Of a stretch of DNA of 56,256 nt, positions 42,119 to 50,762 are shown in pieces. This DNA is from a virus. Numbering within the stretch: position 1 is the stretch's first letter; every line of letters starts with the position of its first letter. A model generated the notes under the pieces. The model was not told the DNA's origin. It saw nothing but the letters and a program-made list of their open reading frames with translations, and did not search any database. The stretch spans positions 1-56,256 of IMG/VR virus record IMGVR_UViG_3300035665_002545; one strand, given 5' to 3'. Made by a program: the position numbers and the translations under genes.

Positions 42119-42126
42119 TATTTATG
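42119..42126 (-). promoter_or_regulatory. Late promoter candidate before the 59-aa gene
   Basis: CATAAATA on the minus strand, seven of eight bases of the late consensus, ending 15 bases before the ATG at 42103. The box can pair, with one mismatch, with TATTCATG over the start codon. Confidence 0.5.
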
Positions 42127-42130
42127 CACT

Positions 42131-43702
42131 TTATGATTGCGAAGGGGGTGTTTCTTGCGGGGCTTCTAATTCTTGTTGTGCCTGCGCTACCTGAATCTGT
42201 TGCAGCTGTTGCTGTGGCAGAGGAGGTTCTTTTTGAATTTCCGCTGCAATGTTTTCAATCTCGTCATCTTTCAAACGAAGGACATGTTTTCTAATATAAT
42301 CTTGACTGTAGAATGTGCCGATGTATGGCAGCATTTGGTTTAGAATGTCAAGTCGATTACGAAGATTCTCTGCATCTTTAGCTTCTTCGAAGTACACATC
42401 CTCGGCGTATTTGAAACGAATCTGCTCCTTCATATCTTCCCAGTCCTGTTCTACAATGATTCCTTTTAGAATAAGCTGAGTCTTGAGCAAATCACGAAAG
42501 AGATCAGAGAACTTGTTTCGCAGACGACCAATGAATTTAGCAAACTTTAACTCATCTCGTGTGACTTCAGCGACTCTACCAAAGTTCATACCTTGTTGGG
42601 GTTGCAATCTTGAAATAGGAACATTCAATGCCTGATACATCTTTTGTTTGAAGTATTCAATGTCATCTATTTGCCCAAGATTTTCACCACCCTGCAGAGT
42701 AGTAATTTCGGTTCCTTTTCCGCCCTCACGGCGAGGAAGCCAAAAGTCCTCAAGCATTGACATAAACTTTCTATCATCTCGAACTTCACCTGTAGATGAA
42801 TCGTAGACGATCTTGTTACGATATCTCGCCATAACATCTTTTAAATATTGTTCTGCCTTGAGCTTGGGCAGGTTGCCCACATCAATGTAAAAGATTCGGC
42901 GTTCTGGCGCTCTTGCAAGACGGTAGATGACTAATGCATCTTCCATCATCTTTAATTGGTTGACAGGTTTGATTGCCTTATGCAAGTAACCTACCACAAT
43001 GTTTCGGTCAAGATCAATCAGTCCGCTGTGGCAGTAAGCTATAGTATCAAGTGTAATTTTTACACCCGAACCTTGCGTTAGTGTTTGACCAGTACCTTGA
43101 GCAATACTATAGGTAATACCTCTTTCATTGTAGAGAAAGTATTCATCTATAGTCTTAATAACTTCTAATCCGTTAGGAAGTTTATCCTTTTTAATATCAC
43201 GAACCTTCTTGATCTTTCTAGGATCAATGTATCGAAGTTCTGTGATACCCTTAACTGAATTCTTGGTATCAACTATCTTCTGATAGTATAACCTGCCGTC
43301 AACATACCACCTACGAAAGATATCATGCGCCTTCGAATTGAAGTCAAGAAGTTTTAGAATTTCATTAAACTCATTTTCAATTGTCTTGCGAATCTTAGGT
43401 GATAATTGAAGTTCTTCTATGTCTATAGTAACAGGGGGCTCATCATCTAAATTAGCAATAGCTTCTGATACGATATCTTCAACGGCAATATCACATTCTG
43501 GATAAAGCGACATCTGACGATATCTAGAGATAAGCTCTGATTCCGTCTTAGACGTTGCGTCCAGATCAACATAGGTACCATAATATCCGCCTGCAGAAAT
43601 AGTAGAAGCACCATCCTCCGGCGTAGGAGGAATAAAATTCTGTGACGCCGGAGGATCTTTCTTTGGACGGGTTAGCTTAAACCCAAAAATATTCAAATCC
43701 AT
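42131..43702 (-). CDS. 20: Portal protein gp20
   Basis: The dodecameric portal through which DNA is packed, 523 residues (T4: 524). SRYRQMSLYPECDIAVEDIVSEAI, YVDGRLYYQKIVD, ELRYIDPRKI and SRLQPQQGMNFGRVAEVTRDELKF follow the gp20 family closely. The C-terminus is Gln- and Pro-rich. No strong ribosome site is seen before the ATG at 43702. Confidence 0.97.
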   Translation of the reverse strand: MDLNIFGFKLTRPKKDPPASQNFIPPTPEDGASTISAGGYYGTYVDLDATSKTESELISRYRQMSLYPECDIAVEDIVSEAIANLDDEPPVTIDIEELQLSPKIRKTIENEFNEILKLLDFNSKAHDIFRRWYVDGRLYYQKIVDTKNSVKGITELRYIDPRKIKKVRDIKKDKLPNGLEVIKTIDEYFLYNERGITYSIAQGTGQTLTQGSGVKITLDTIAYCHSGLIDLDRNIVVGYLHKAIKPVNQLKMMEDALVIYRLARAPERRIFYIDVGNLPKLKAEQYLKDVMARYRNKIVYDSSTGEVRDDRKFMSMLEDFWLPRREGGKGTEITTLQGGENLGQIDDIEYFKQKMYQALNVPISRLQPQQGMNFGRVAEVTRDELKFAKFIGRLRNKFSDLFRDLLKTQLILKGIIVEQDWEDMKEQIRFKYAEDVYFEEAKDAENLRNRLDILNQMLPYIGTFYSQDYIRKHVLRLKDDEIENIAAEIQKEPPLPQQQLQQIQVAQAQQELEAPQETPPSQS

Positions 43703-43712
43703 TATTTAATCA

Positions 43713-44270
43713 TTAAAGTAAAGTTGTCCCAAGACCAGGTGTTCCCGCGGGGGCACCGGACCCATCAATTTCAAGTGTTTGATACTGCCATGTAACACTA
43801 AAAGAACTAATCTGATCATTTGCATCAAAACTTAAAGGCACATCAGAAATATCAGAAGGCCAACAACCAATGAGTTTGTATTCACGAATTGCATTACCTG
43901 CTCTATCTAGTTGTCTGACTGTTACATCTCCAAAATAACCTGCAGGTTCACCTGTCTCATTGCTTTGAGCTGTTTTAACAGCCAAATCTTCAATGTAATC
44001 ATTCATCCATGACTCAATGTACGCACGAAGTTGCATTGCGCTGTCATTAATGATAGTCGTTGTCCAAGGTGCAAAAGACATGTCCCCCGCCAACTTAAGT
44101 TCACGACCACGATAGAATGCGCTTGCTACGCCGATAGTTCTGCCGGGCAAGGAAGCTGCGGTAACTAAAAAACTTGACAGTTCCTCAGCCCCTTGAATTT
44201 CAACCTCAAAGAGGTTGGGCCTTGCTCCAGCCAATAATTGATTTCTGAACTCTTCTATTGCGAATGCCAT
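43713..44270 (-). CDS. 19: Tail tube protein gp19
   Basis: The 185-residue subunit of the inner tail tube (T4: 163). FEVEIQGAEELSSFLVTAASLPGRTIG and FAPWTTTIINDSAMQLRAYIESWMNDY, then SFSVTWQYQTLEID, are the conserved tube-fold strands. It follows gene 18 directly, the T4 order, with AAGGAGAG before the start. Confidence 0.95.
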   Translation of the reverse strand: MAFAIEEFRNQLLAGARPNLFEVEIQGAEELSSFLVTAASLPGRTIGVASAFYRGRELKLAGDMSFAPWTTTIINDSAMQLRAYIESWMNDYIEDLAVKTAQSNETGEPAGYFGDVTVRQLDRAGNAIREYKLIGCWPSDISDVPLSFDANDQISSFSVTWQYQTLEIDGSGAPAGTPGLGTTLL

Positions 44271-44281
44271 TTAATCTCTCC

Positions 44282-46042
44282 TTAGGCGGTTACTTCTGAA
44301 AAATCAATGCCTGTCTTAGTGGCAATGAAGTTCAGACTGATGAAGTTAATAGAACGAGCGGGCTTAACATATATATCCGCCACAAACTCATTTCTATCAA
44401 TGACTTCTCCAGTATTGTTGGTTTCGTCGCAAACAACTTTGAAGTCGGTAATACCACGACGACCTTTAACATCACGGAGGTAAGGCTCTACAATATTTCT
44501 AAACTGGGCGCGTGTAAATGCATCATTGAACTCAAAGAGTTGTCCTCTTGCAGCTGCTGTAATCGCTTTCTTAAGAACAATGAAGAGCCTACGAACATTG
44601 ATGCGATCAAATGCACTTGGCTTGATCTGAAGAGTCTTGTCACCAAATAGAATGGTACCGTATCCGGGTGAGGAGATAACAGGATTAACACCTGCCTTAT
44701 AGAGCGTATCGCGTTGTGCTTTATTGGGATTGAATGCCAACTTGACGACATTACGAATCTGTCCACGGTTAATACCTGCAGGGGAGAACCAAGGATCATT
44801 CGTGAAGTCAGTGCGAGCGCAAAGACCTGCAATATCTGCATTCAGCGGAATCCAACGATACACATCATTGTAACGATCATACTGATATTTCCAGCCGCTA
44901 TCCATGACAACATAAGACGATGACAGATTGGTTAGATCGGTATTTCTAAACCCCGTCACATTGGTTGCCTTGGTTGAGTCTGAAAGATTTCCTTGTACAT
45001 CTGCATATTCGGGTGAGCAGAAAACGACCACATCATTTCTCTTGCTCTCTCCGGTTAGGGAGTTAACAACAGAAACAACATCAGATCCGCCCAATGATCC
45101 AGTAGGAACAAGAGAAATATCATAAATTTCATCATTTTCTAACAAACCAAATCCCGTTGCAATTTGCCCGCCAGTTGCTTGAATACCATCATTTCCACTA
45201 CTTAAGGACATAAATGCTTCATTTACAATAGCGTTTGCACTTGTTGTTAGTGTATTAAACTGAATATTTGTATTTCCTAAAGGACCCGTAATTAAAGAAC
45301 CCCAGTTAGTAGAAAGAGGATGACTTCTCCAACGAATATAATTTGACTGTTCGTTGATTACCTTTTGGTAATAAATGCTTCTGCCATCTGCGCCAATCGC
45401 ATCTCCAGCTTTTGATAGATACTGAAACTTTTCTAAAACAGTATTTTTAGCACCGGTAATGAATCCATCTTGATCGATTACAGCAATGTGAATCTCATCA
45501 CTTGCTGCAGCATTTCCATAAGTCGATGCAAAAGATGAAATATTAGGACGCACATCAAAAAGTGCTTGCATTGTAGATGTTATATTAGCCCAATTACCAT
45601 TATCGACTAAAACGAGAGCTAAAGAATCGCCTAGAACGCCGGGATGTTTAGCGGTCGCTAGGATCGATGTATTTGCAGTAAGAGAATCAAATATATCATC
45701 GTTTTTTATTAACTCTCCTCCGACAGGATTAGAATTAGAAGCTACCTGTATATTTGATCCCAGAGTTGCGTTAAGTGCACCGTTTCCAACAACGCGAATA
45801 TTATACAGCTGATTAGCGTAACCCAAAAAGTTTGCTGCGGTAAAGAAAGAAAGATAGGTGTTTGCGTCAGGTTTTCCAAACTGGTTGACTAGATCAACTT
45901 CGCTCGTAACAAGTGTGGGAACATCAACAGGTCCCCATTGGAATTGACCCGCAAATCCACCTACAGAGGTAGCAACAGCAGGGACTACGGTCGTTAAGTC
46001 TCTTTCTGTTGTTACGATACCTGGTGAAAGTTGGTATGGCAT
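44282..46042 (-). CDS. 18: Tail sheath protein gp18
   Basis: The contractile sheath protein, 586 residues (T4: 659). SPGIVTTERDLTTVVPAVATSVGGFAGQFQWGP at the N-terminus and the C-terminal NVRRLFIVLKKAITAAARGQLFEFND, FRNIVEPYLRDVKGRRGI are typical of sheath proteins. Two late boxes lie upstream. AAGGAGA precedes the ATG. Confidence 0.97.
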   Translation of the reverse strand: MPYQLSPGIVTTERDLTTVVPAVATSVGGFAGQFQWGPVDVPTLVTSEVDLVNQFGKPDANTYLSFFTAANFLGYANQLYNIRVVGNGALNATLGSNIQVASNSNPVGGELIKNDDIFDSLTANTSILATAKHPGVLGDSLALVLVDNGNWANITSTMQALFDVRPNISSFASTYGNAAASDEIHIAVIDQDGFITGAKNTVLEKFQYLSKAGDAIGADGRSIYYQKVINEQSNYIRWRSHPLSTNWGSLITGPLGNTNIQFNTLTTSANAIVNEAFMSLSSGNDGIQATGGQIATGFGLLENDEIYDISLVPTGSLGGSDVVSVVNSLTGESKRNDVVVFCSPEYADVQGNLSDSTKATNVTGFRNTDLTNLSSSYVVMDSGWKYQYDRYNDVYRWIPLNADIAGLCARTDFTNDPWFSPAGINRGQIRNVVKLAFNPNKAQRDTLYKAGVNPVISSPGYGTILFGDKTLQIKPSAFDRINVRRLFIVLKKAITAAARGQLFEFNDAFTRAQFRNIVEPYLRDVKGRRGITDFKVVCDETNNTGEVIDRNEFVADIYVKPARSINFISLNFIATKTGIDFSEVTA

Positions 46043-46060
46043 GAAAATCTCCTTGAAGTT

Positions 46061-46068
46061 TATTTATG
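46061..46068 (-). promoter_or_regulatory. Late promoter candidate, proximal to gene 18
   Basis: CATAAATA on the minus strand, 18 bases before the gp18 ATG. It would give a leader of only about 13 bases, still including AAGGAGA. Confidence 0.5.
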
Positions 46069-46085
46069 ACAAATATTGTAATATG

Positions 46086-47804
46086 TTATAGTTTATTTAT
46101 AAAATCACTCTTTTTGTCGGGAATCTGATCATACCAAGTTTTCTTCAGTTCATCATAATAGGTATTCAATTCACCTGTTATCCACAAGTCCCCCGCCATT
46201 ACTTCGGCAGTAACCTTCTCAGGAACTCCCGTGTTTACCATACCAAACGGTGTCAGTTCTTCTTCAATTTGTTTCAATTGGTTTTCAAATAGTGCATTGC
46301 GAAGATTGACATTAGTGATTTCTTTGAAGTATGGGTCTTTTGCTGCCCAACCTAAGAGAACTAATGTCATCACCAAGTCGTCATGGTATCCTTCATCAGC
46401 TTTATATGAACCTCTCACTTCTATAAAGGTAGACAACTCTGATATAATATCTTTGTCGAATATCAGAAGCTTCTGAGACTCGACTAATGTCTTAAGGTTA
46501 CTACAACCTATACTTTTTACTTGTCTAGATGTCTTAACACCCAATGTTGTAGAACCTTTGAATCCGGCAGACAGGAACTGTCCTGTCTTTCCACTACCCA
46601 CCTTGAATATGTTTTCATACTCGAGTTCATAATGTAGAATATCTGCTATTTGCTGTCCGTTATCGTTAACTTCAATAAGAACAAAAGCATCAAAAAAGTC
46701 TTTTGCTACTTTATGTATAATATTAGGAAACAGAAGCGGACTGATCTTATTGTTTCTATACTTCCCAACTACCTTATATGGGGCTTGTGTCACATCGGTG
46801 ACAGTAAACGCCGAGTAATCACCCCCCACACCCCGTGATGTGTCTACCACTATAACATACTGGTGCTCTTTTACAGGTTCTTCAAGGATATCCAACCCAT
46901 CATCTGAGGTAAATACATAGGGTAACGGCGACATTCTGGCGATAACATCACCTGAAATGAGAGACGCTGATGAACCAATGAACGAACAAAGAACCTCTTG
47001 GTTGAATTTGAGGTCTCCGAGCAGCTTTTTCTGCTCCTCTGCCCACTTTTCATCCCGGTCAGGATGTTCCCAATACTTAACATCGAGGGGAACAAACCCA
47101 TTAACACCTTGAACCGCATCATTCCAGAACTTCCAGAAGTGATTGAATCCCAATGGTGTAGACGTAAGAATGATTTTAGTAGTAGAACCCGCTGACACCA
47201 CCGGGTAAACTGCAGTGAAAAACTCATCAGCCAGATTATTGGGAATAATCGCCGCCTCGTCAACATACAAAAGGTTAACAGAACGACCCCGGACACCCGA
47301 CTTACTGGTTGCAGCAGTAAAGACTATTGATCCATTCTCAAGTTCAATGTCTCCTTTGTTCCATGTCTTGATACCTTGCTGCATCCAAAGCGGAAGATGC
47401 TCATACATCAACTGATATCTAAAGAGAATCTCCCGCGAAGCGAGTACCTTATTGGCAAGAATAGCAACTGTTTTGTTAGGTTGGAATAATGTATACCACA
47501 AAATATACGCCGCAACCGTCTGTGTCTTTCCCATCTGGCGAGGCTGCATACTGATAACCTTACGATTATCCTGCATTGTCCCAATGAACTTCTTCTGATA
47601 GTCATATAACTGAAAGGGAATGATACCGAAGTCAAGAGAAACTATCTTGCAATACTTCTGTATAAAATAAACAGGATCTTGAGTACAGCGAATCAGGTCC
47701 TGTACTTGGTCATGAGTATACTGAATAACATAACCAATCTGCTTTAGATTGGAGTTACCATTATACCTATTCTTGATATTAGCTGTTAGTATCGCTTGAG
47801 TCAA
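46086..47804 (-). CDS. 17: Terminase large subunit gp17
   Basis: The packaging ATPase-nuclease, 572 residues (T4: 610). MQPRQMGKT is the Walker A-type motif, YVDEAAIIP the Walker B, and VVDTSRGVGGDYSA begins the RNase H-like nuclease, with LIEVNDNG and HDDLVMTLVL further on. The best start is a TTG at 47804, with AGGTAAAGACAA upstream; no ATG lies nearby. It overlaps gene 16 by 26 bases. Confidence 0.96.
   Translation of the reverse strand: MTQAILTANIKNRYNGNSNLKQIGYVIQYTHDQVQDLIRCTQDPVYFIQKYCKIVSLDFGIIPFQLYDYQKKFIGTMQDNRKVISMQPRQMGKTQTVAAYILWYTLFQPNKTVAILANKVLASREILFRYQLMYEHLPLWMQQGIKTWNKGDIELENGSIVFTAATSKSGVRGRSVNLLYVDEAAIIPNNLADEFFTAVYPVVSAGSTTKIILTSTPLGFNHFWKFWNDAVQGVNGFVPLDVKYWEHPDRDEKWAEEQKKLLGDLKFNQEVLCSFIGSSASLISGDVIARMSPLPYVFTSDDGLDILEEPVKEHQYVIVVDTSRGVGGDYSAFTVTDVTQAPYKVVGKYRNNKISPLLFPNIIHKVAKDFFDAFVLIEVNDNGQQIADILHYELEYENIFKVGSGKTGQFLSAGFKGSTTLGVKTSRQVKSIGCSNLKTLVESQKLLIFDKDIISELSTFIEVRGSYKADEGYHDDLVMTLVLLGWAAKDPYFKEITNVNLRNALFENQLKQIEEELTPFGMVNTGVPEKVTAEVMAGDLWITGELNTYYDELKKTWYDQIPDKKSDFINKL
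46094..46101 (-). promoter_or_regulatory. T4-type late promoter in the end of gene 17
   Basis: Perfect TATAAATA on the minus strand inside the last codons of gene 17, 51 bases before the gp18 start. It is a better match than the box at 46061-46068, and either or both may serve gene 18. Confidence 0.6.
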
Positions 47805-48195
47805 TTGTCTTTACCTGCTGCTGTCTAATCATCTGCAGCAGATCATTAGTTGAACCCGCAAAGAGGATATTGTTTTGCTGAGCTATTTGCGGCACTGTAT
47901 CTGCGGCAGGTTTCTCCAAATCTTGTTTTTGTTTTTGAAGTGCAAGAAGGTCTTTCGATACATCAGACATAGTTTTCATTATCTGACCTGCAACCTCATA
48001 GCTTCGAGGATGCTCTGAACTTCTAGCAAGCATCATTATGTCATCGAGCGCATTAGTACCCTTGACGATGACTTCACGCAATGTCTTTCTGGCAAGTTCG
48101 TAATCCGACTGCGTGTCATCTCCATCAACCTCACGAATCAGCTTTCTTTCAGGTGAAGGTTCTAAATTGAAAACTTCATTCAACTTGTCAGTCAT
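47779..48195 (-). CDS. 16: Terminase small subunit gp16
   Basis: A 138-residue helical protein (T4: 164) that recognises DNA and regulates gp17. YELARKTLREVIVKGTNALDDIMMLARSSEHPRSYEVAGQIMKTMSDVSKDLL (about residues 33-85) is the conserved helical core. The start at 48195 has GAGGG upstream and overlaps the gene 15 stop; a reading from 48219 lies inside gene 15. Confidence 0.93.
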   Translation of the reverse strand: MTDKLNEVFNLEPSPERKLIREVDGDDTQSDYELARKTLREVIVKGTNALDDIMMLARSSEHPRSYEVAGQIMKTMSDVSKDLLALQKQKQDLEKPAADTVPQIAQQNNILFAGSTNDLLQMIRQQQVKTIDSSDTNS

Positions 48196-48946
48196 CGAAG
48201 CCCTCAAATGTTTCAACAAACACTACGCTATTTCCCGCGTACACATTTGCATTGGTTGTGACAGTGTAAGTTCCTAAATTATTAGTTAGGAGTTCATCAT
48301 TGTAGTAATTAACTTTCGCTGTTCTTATAACCCCTTGTTTTGTGGCGGGACCATAAAAATTTGTTTTCATAGTGAAAGACAATGTCCAAACAATTGCACG
48401 CCTTTCAGTGAACTCTCCATCATAATTGTCCGAGAAGTCAACGCTGTCAAGAATTATAGGAATGTCATGCTTAATATTAAGGTCAGGTACTGCCTTTATA
48501 GTAAGATTGAAGTCAGGGTTGAAGTATGGAAGGATCTGCTCTACTACTTGCAATGCATCATCAGAGTTCTTAGCGTAAACATACAAATTAATTAAAATAT
48601 TATATGGTACGGGAACATACTGTGTGGTTAAAACATTATTACTCGAACTCACATACCGATTTTGTTGAACAGAAGATAGCTTTCTAGATGCATCATACTC
48701 AATCTTAATCATCTCAAATGACATGCGAGGAAGTGTTATCTGAACATTTCTTTCCTCAGGATTTGGAAGTTGGTCAATTCTAGCCAAAAACTTTTGTCTT
48801 GGGGCATATGCAAGCGGAACTCTAATGGATTTGTTGATGTTCCCGCTTGAATTCAGACGCTCTATCTCAATGTTATTGAATAGATTGCCAAAAGCGATAA
48901 TACACTTTCTTAAAGTGCCCCAATAAAATTTACCTGAGCTTAACAT
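48188..48946 (-). CDS. 15: Tail completion and sheath stabiliser gp15
   Basis: A 252-residue protein (T4: 272) that caps the contracted tail end and joins it to the neck. FGNLFNNIEIERLN, IRVPLAYAPRQKFLARI, QVVEQILPYFNPDFNLTI, and WTLSFTMKTNFYGP follow T4 gp15 in order. The start shares TAATG with the gene 14 stop. Confidence 0.95.
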   Translation of the reverse strand: MLSSGKFYWGTLRKCIIAFGNLFNNIEIERLNSSGNINKSIRVPLAYAPRQKFLARIDQLPNPEERNVQITLPRMSFEMIKIEYDASRKLSSVQQNRYVSSSNNVLTTQYVPVPYNILINLYVYAKNSDDALQVVEQILPYFNPDFNLTIKAVPDLNIKHDIPIILDSVDFSDNYDGEFTERRAIVWTLSFTMKTNFYGPATKQGVIRTAKVNYYNDELLTNNLGTYTVTTNANVYAGNSVVFVETFEGFDD

Positions 48947-49689
48947 TATCGCGTGTAAACCTCACCAAAAGGATTTCGTTCTGTAAAGTCGAGGATATCT
49001 GTTACTGTTGTTTCAAAGTCATCATTTTGTGCATTCTTGTCTGTAGTGTTGATATCAAATGTCTCGAGATGGAAGGGTGAAGGTGAGCTAGTTTCAAGAA
49101 GGAACTGGCTGTCATCCTCAAACACCAATGTATAAGCATCTCCTTGCTCATACTTATCTATGATATTATCTATTTCTGCTATTTCAGTTGAAATCTGCTC
49201 ATGGCTGTACTGGAACAATTCACATTCTAATTTGTAGACATACAACTTTCCGACTTGAAAGAAGGGATCCTTGACTTCAACATATTTGATTTCAAAGAAA
49301 GATTTTGTGAGCGGGAAGTATAATAAATCTCCTTCAGCGGGCCTCTTTGGAAGCACACTTGCATTCTTTCTCCCTATAACTTCTTCCCATCGACGCCTTG
49401 CAAGAATAAAAGTTGCTGTATCTTGTATCTCCACGCCAAACTTAGATAAGAGATCAGTTCCTCCAAACCCCGTAGTATTCTCAAGGTAAACTTCTACATT
49501 GAATGCATCTTCATACTTATTAGTTGGATCTTCATTGAGTATCATATCACGATTAACAGCAACTCGCGGAATATAAAATACATCAAACCCGTAAATTTTA
49601 ATACATTCAAGAATAAGATCTTCATGGAGGAGCGACTCAGATCGCTTCCCCATCGGAATACCACTTTGAAAGTAATGATTGGTCGCCAT
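48946..49689 (-). CDS. 14: Neck protein gp14
   Basis: A 247-residue neck protein (T4: 256) needed for joining head to tail. HEDLILECIKIYGFDVFYIPR, FGVEIQDTATFILARRRW, and RPAEGDLLYFPLTKSFFEIKYVE are typical. It lies between 15 and 13 as in T4. No clear ribosome site precedes the ATG, only AAGAAATAA. Confidence 0.95.
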   Translation of the reverse strand: MATNHYFQSGIPMGKRSESLLHEDLILECIKIYGFDVFYIPRVAVNRDMILNEDPTNKYEDAFNVEVYLENTTGFGGTDLLSKFGVEIQDTATFILARRRWEEVIGRKNASVLPKRPAEGDLLYFPLTKSFFEIKYVEVKDPFFQVGKLYVYKLECELFQYSHEQISTEIAEIDNIIDKYEQGDAYTLVFEDDSQFLLETSSPSPFHLETFDINTTDKNAQNDDFETTVTDILDFTERNPFGEVYTR

Positions 49690-49758
49690 TTATTTCTTAT
49701 TCTTATTGACAATGATTGACATGAGGTGTATTATCGCGTTGTTGGGAATGATAATAAC

Positions 49759-50718
49759 TCATCCTACAAAGAAATTAGTAGGTAGTTCAAATCTATCTTG
49801 CATCTCATCTTCTATCTTAAGTATTTCAGCTGTTGCTTCATCATAAATTTGTTGTCCATTAAGCACAACACCCCCAGGAAGTTGTACTCCCCCAAACTTC
49901 TTAAGATTGTTACCCCACTGTCTTTTCATTAGAGCCGTAGCATATCTTTTCAGAAACATGTCATTGTAGACATCTGTAAAGGTATTGGGGTCAAGAATTC
50001 TAAAGCAGTTGACTATTAGGTAATCATTTATTGAGACGTCTCTTTCCCAATCCATGTCTACATAAAGGCGATTCATGTGCCTATTAAACCTGAAGGGCTT
50101 TTCTCCGACTAATAATGTGTTGATTAAGCGGAGGTGGTTTTGAACCATGGTGTAGTGAATCATGTCTACAGACATTAGATTGTACAGGTCATTAACTAGC
50201 ATTTGATAGCGAATATCAAATAGATTGATGCCTGATGCTTTGTCATAGAAGGGTAGGACATTTTTGACACCAGTCACTGCGTCTGAAATGTCAAAGTAGC
50301 GATTGTCAAAGCTACCTTTACTGAAAGAAGAAACGGTTGCAGTAGCTCCTGATGTAGCCCCCGTTATTATTTCACCTACTGTGAATGATGCACCTTCGGG
50401 TGTTTTAAAGCAAAATAGTTTATTTCCTGAAGTTGGCACTTGTAAGATAGTTGAAAATACACCGGAGGTTGCACCTGTAACAACTTCATTATCTACAAAA
50501 GTATTAGCAACATTTGCAGAAAGAACTATATTTGACGCGGTTATTTGAGTCTTTAGATAAATTTCTTCTACAGCATCAAAGTGATACTCTCTGTAAAACT
50601 GAAATGCTTCATCGAGACGATCCTCAATTTGATCGTCATCGATATTAATCTCAATAACGGGATGACCTAGATTGCGTAAGCAATAGTCGGCGAGATCTTG
50701 TCTTGATGTAATAGCCAT
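49759..50718 (-). CDS. 13: Neck protein gp13 with a repeat insertion
   Basis: A 319-residue neck protein (T4: 309). LADYCLRNLGHPVIEINIDDDQIEDRLDEAFQFYREYHFDAVEE and WGNNLKKFGGVQLPGG fit gp13. Between about residues 60 and 140 is a stretch with two related repeats, VVTGATSGVFSTI (79-91) and IITGATSGATATV (117-129), of the kind seen in small surface domains of phage structural proteins. AAGGA, nine bases before the ATG, is held in an RNA hairpin that overlaps the late promoter. Confidence 0.93.
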   Translation of the reverse strand: MAITSRQDLADYCLRNLGHPVIEINIDDDQIEDRLDEAFQFYREYHFDAVEEIYLKTQITASNIVLSANVANTFVDNEVVTGATSGVFSTILQVPTSGNKLFCFKTPEGASFTVGEIITGATSGATATVSSFSKGSFDNRYFDISDAVTGVKNVLPFYDKASGINLFDIRYQMLVNDLYNLMSVDMIHYTMVQNHLRLINTLLVGEKPFRFNRHMNRLYVDMDWERDVSINDYLIVNCFRILDPNTFTDVYNDMFLKRYATALMKRQWGNNLKKFGGVQLPGGVVLNGQQIYDEATAEILKIEDEMQDRFELPTNFFVG

Positions 50719-50719
50719 A

Positions 50720-50755
50720 CCAGTCCTTATCTTTTTGAATATTTATAAAGACTGG
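50720..50755 (-). promoter_or_regulatory. Hairpin sequestering the gene 13 ribosome site
   Basis: On the minus strand CCAGTCTTTAT (50755-50745) and ATAAGGACTGG (50730-50720) form an 11-bp stem with one G-U and a 14-base loop. The 3' arm holds AAGGA, the ribosome site of gene 13. The late promoter lies across the 5' arm and loop, so late transcripts would start in the loop and leave the site free. Confidence 0.65.
50740..50747 (-). promoter_or_regulatory. T4-type late promoter of gene 13
   Basis: Perfect TATAAATA on the minus strand, 21 bases before the gp13 ATG, overlapping the 5' arm and loop of the hairpin at 50720-50755. The predicted start is an A near 50734. Confidence 0.8.
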
Positions 50756-50762
50756 GTTTTGG

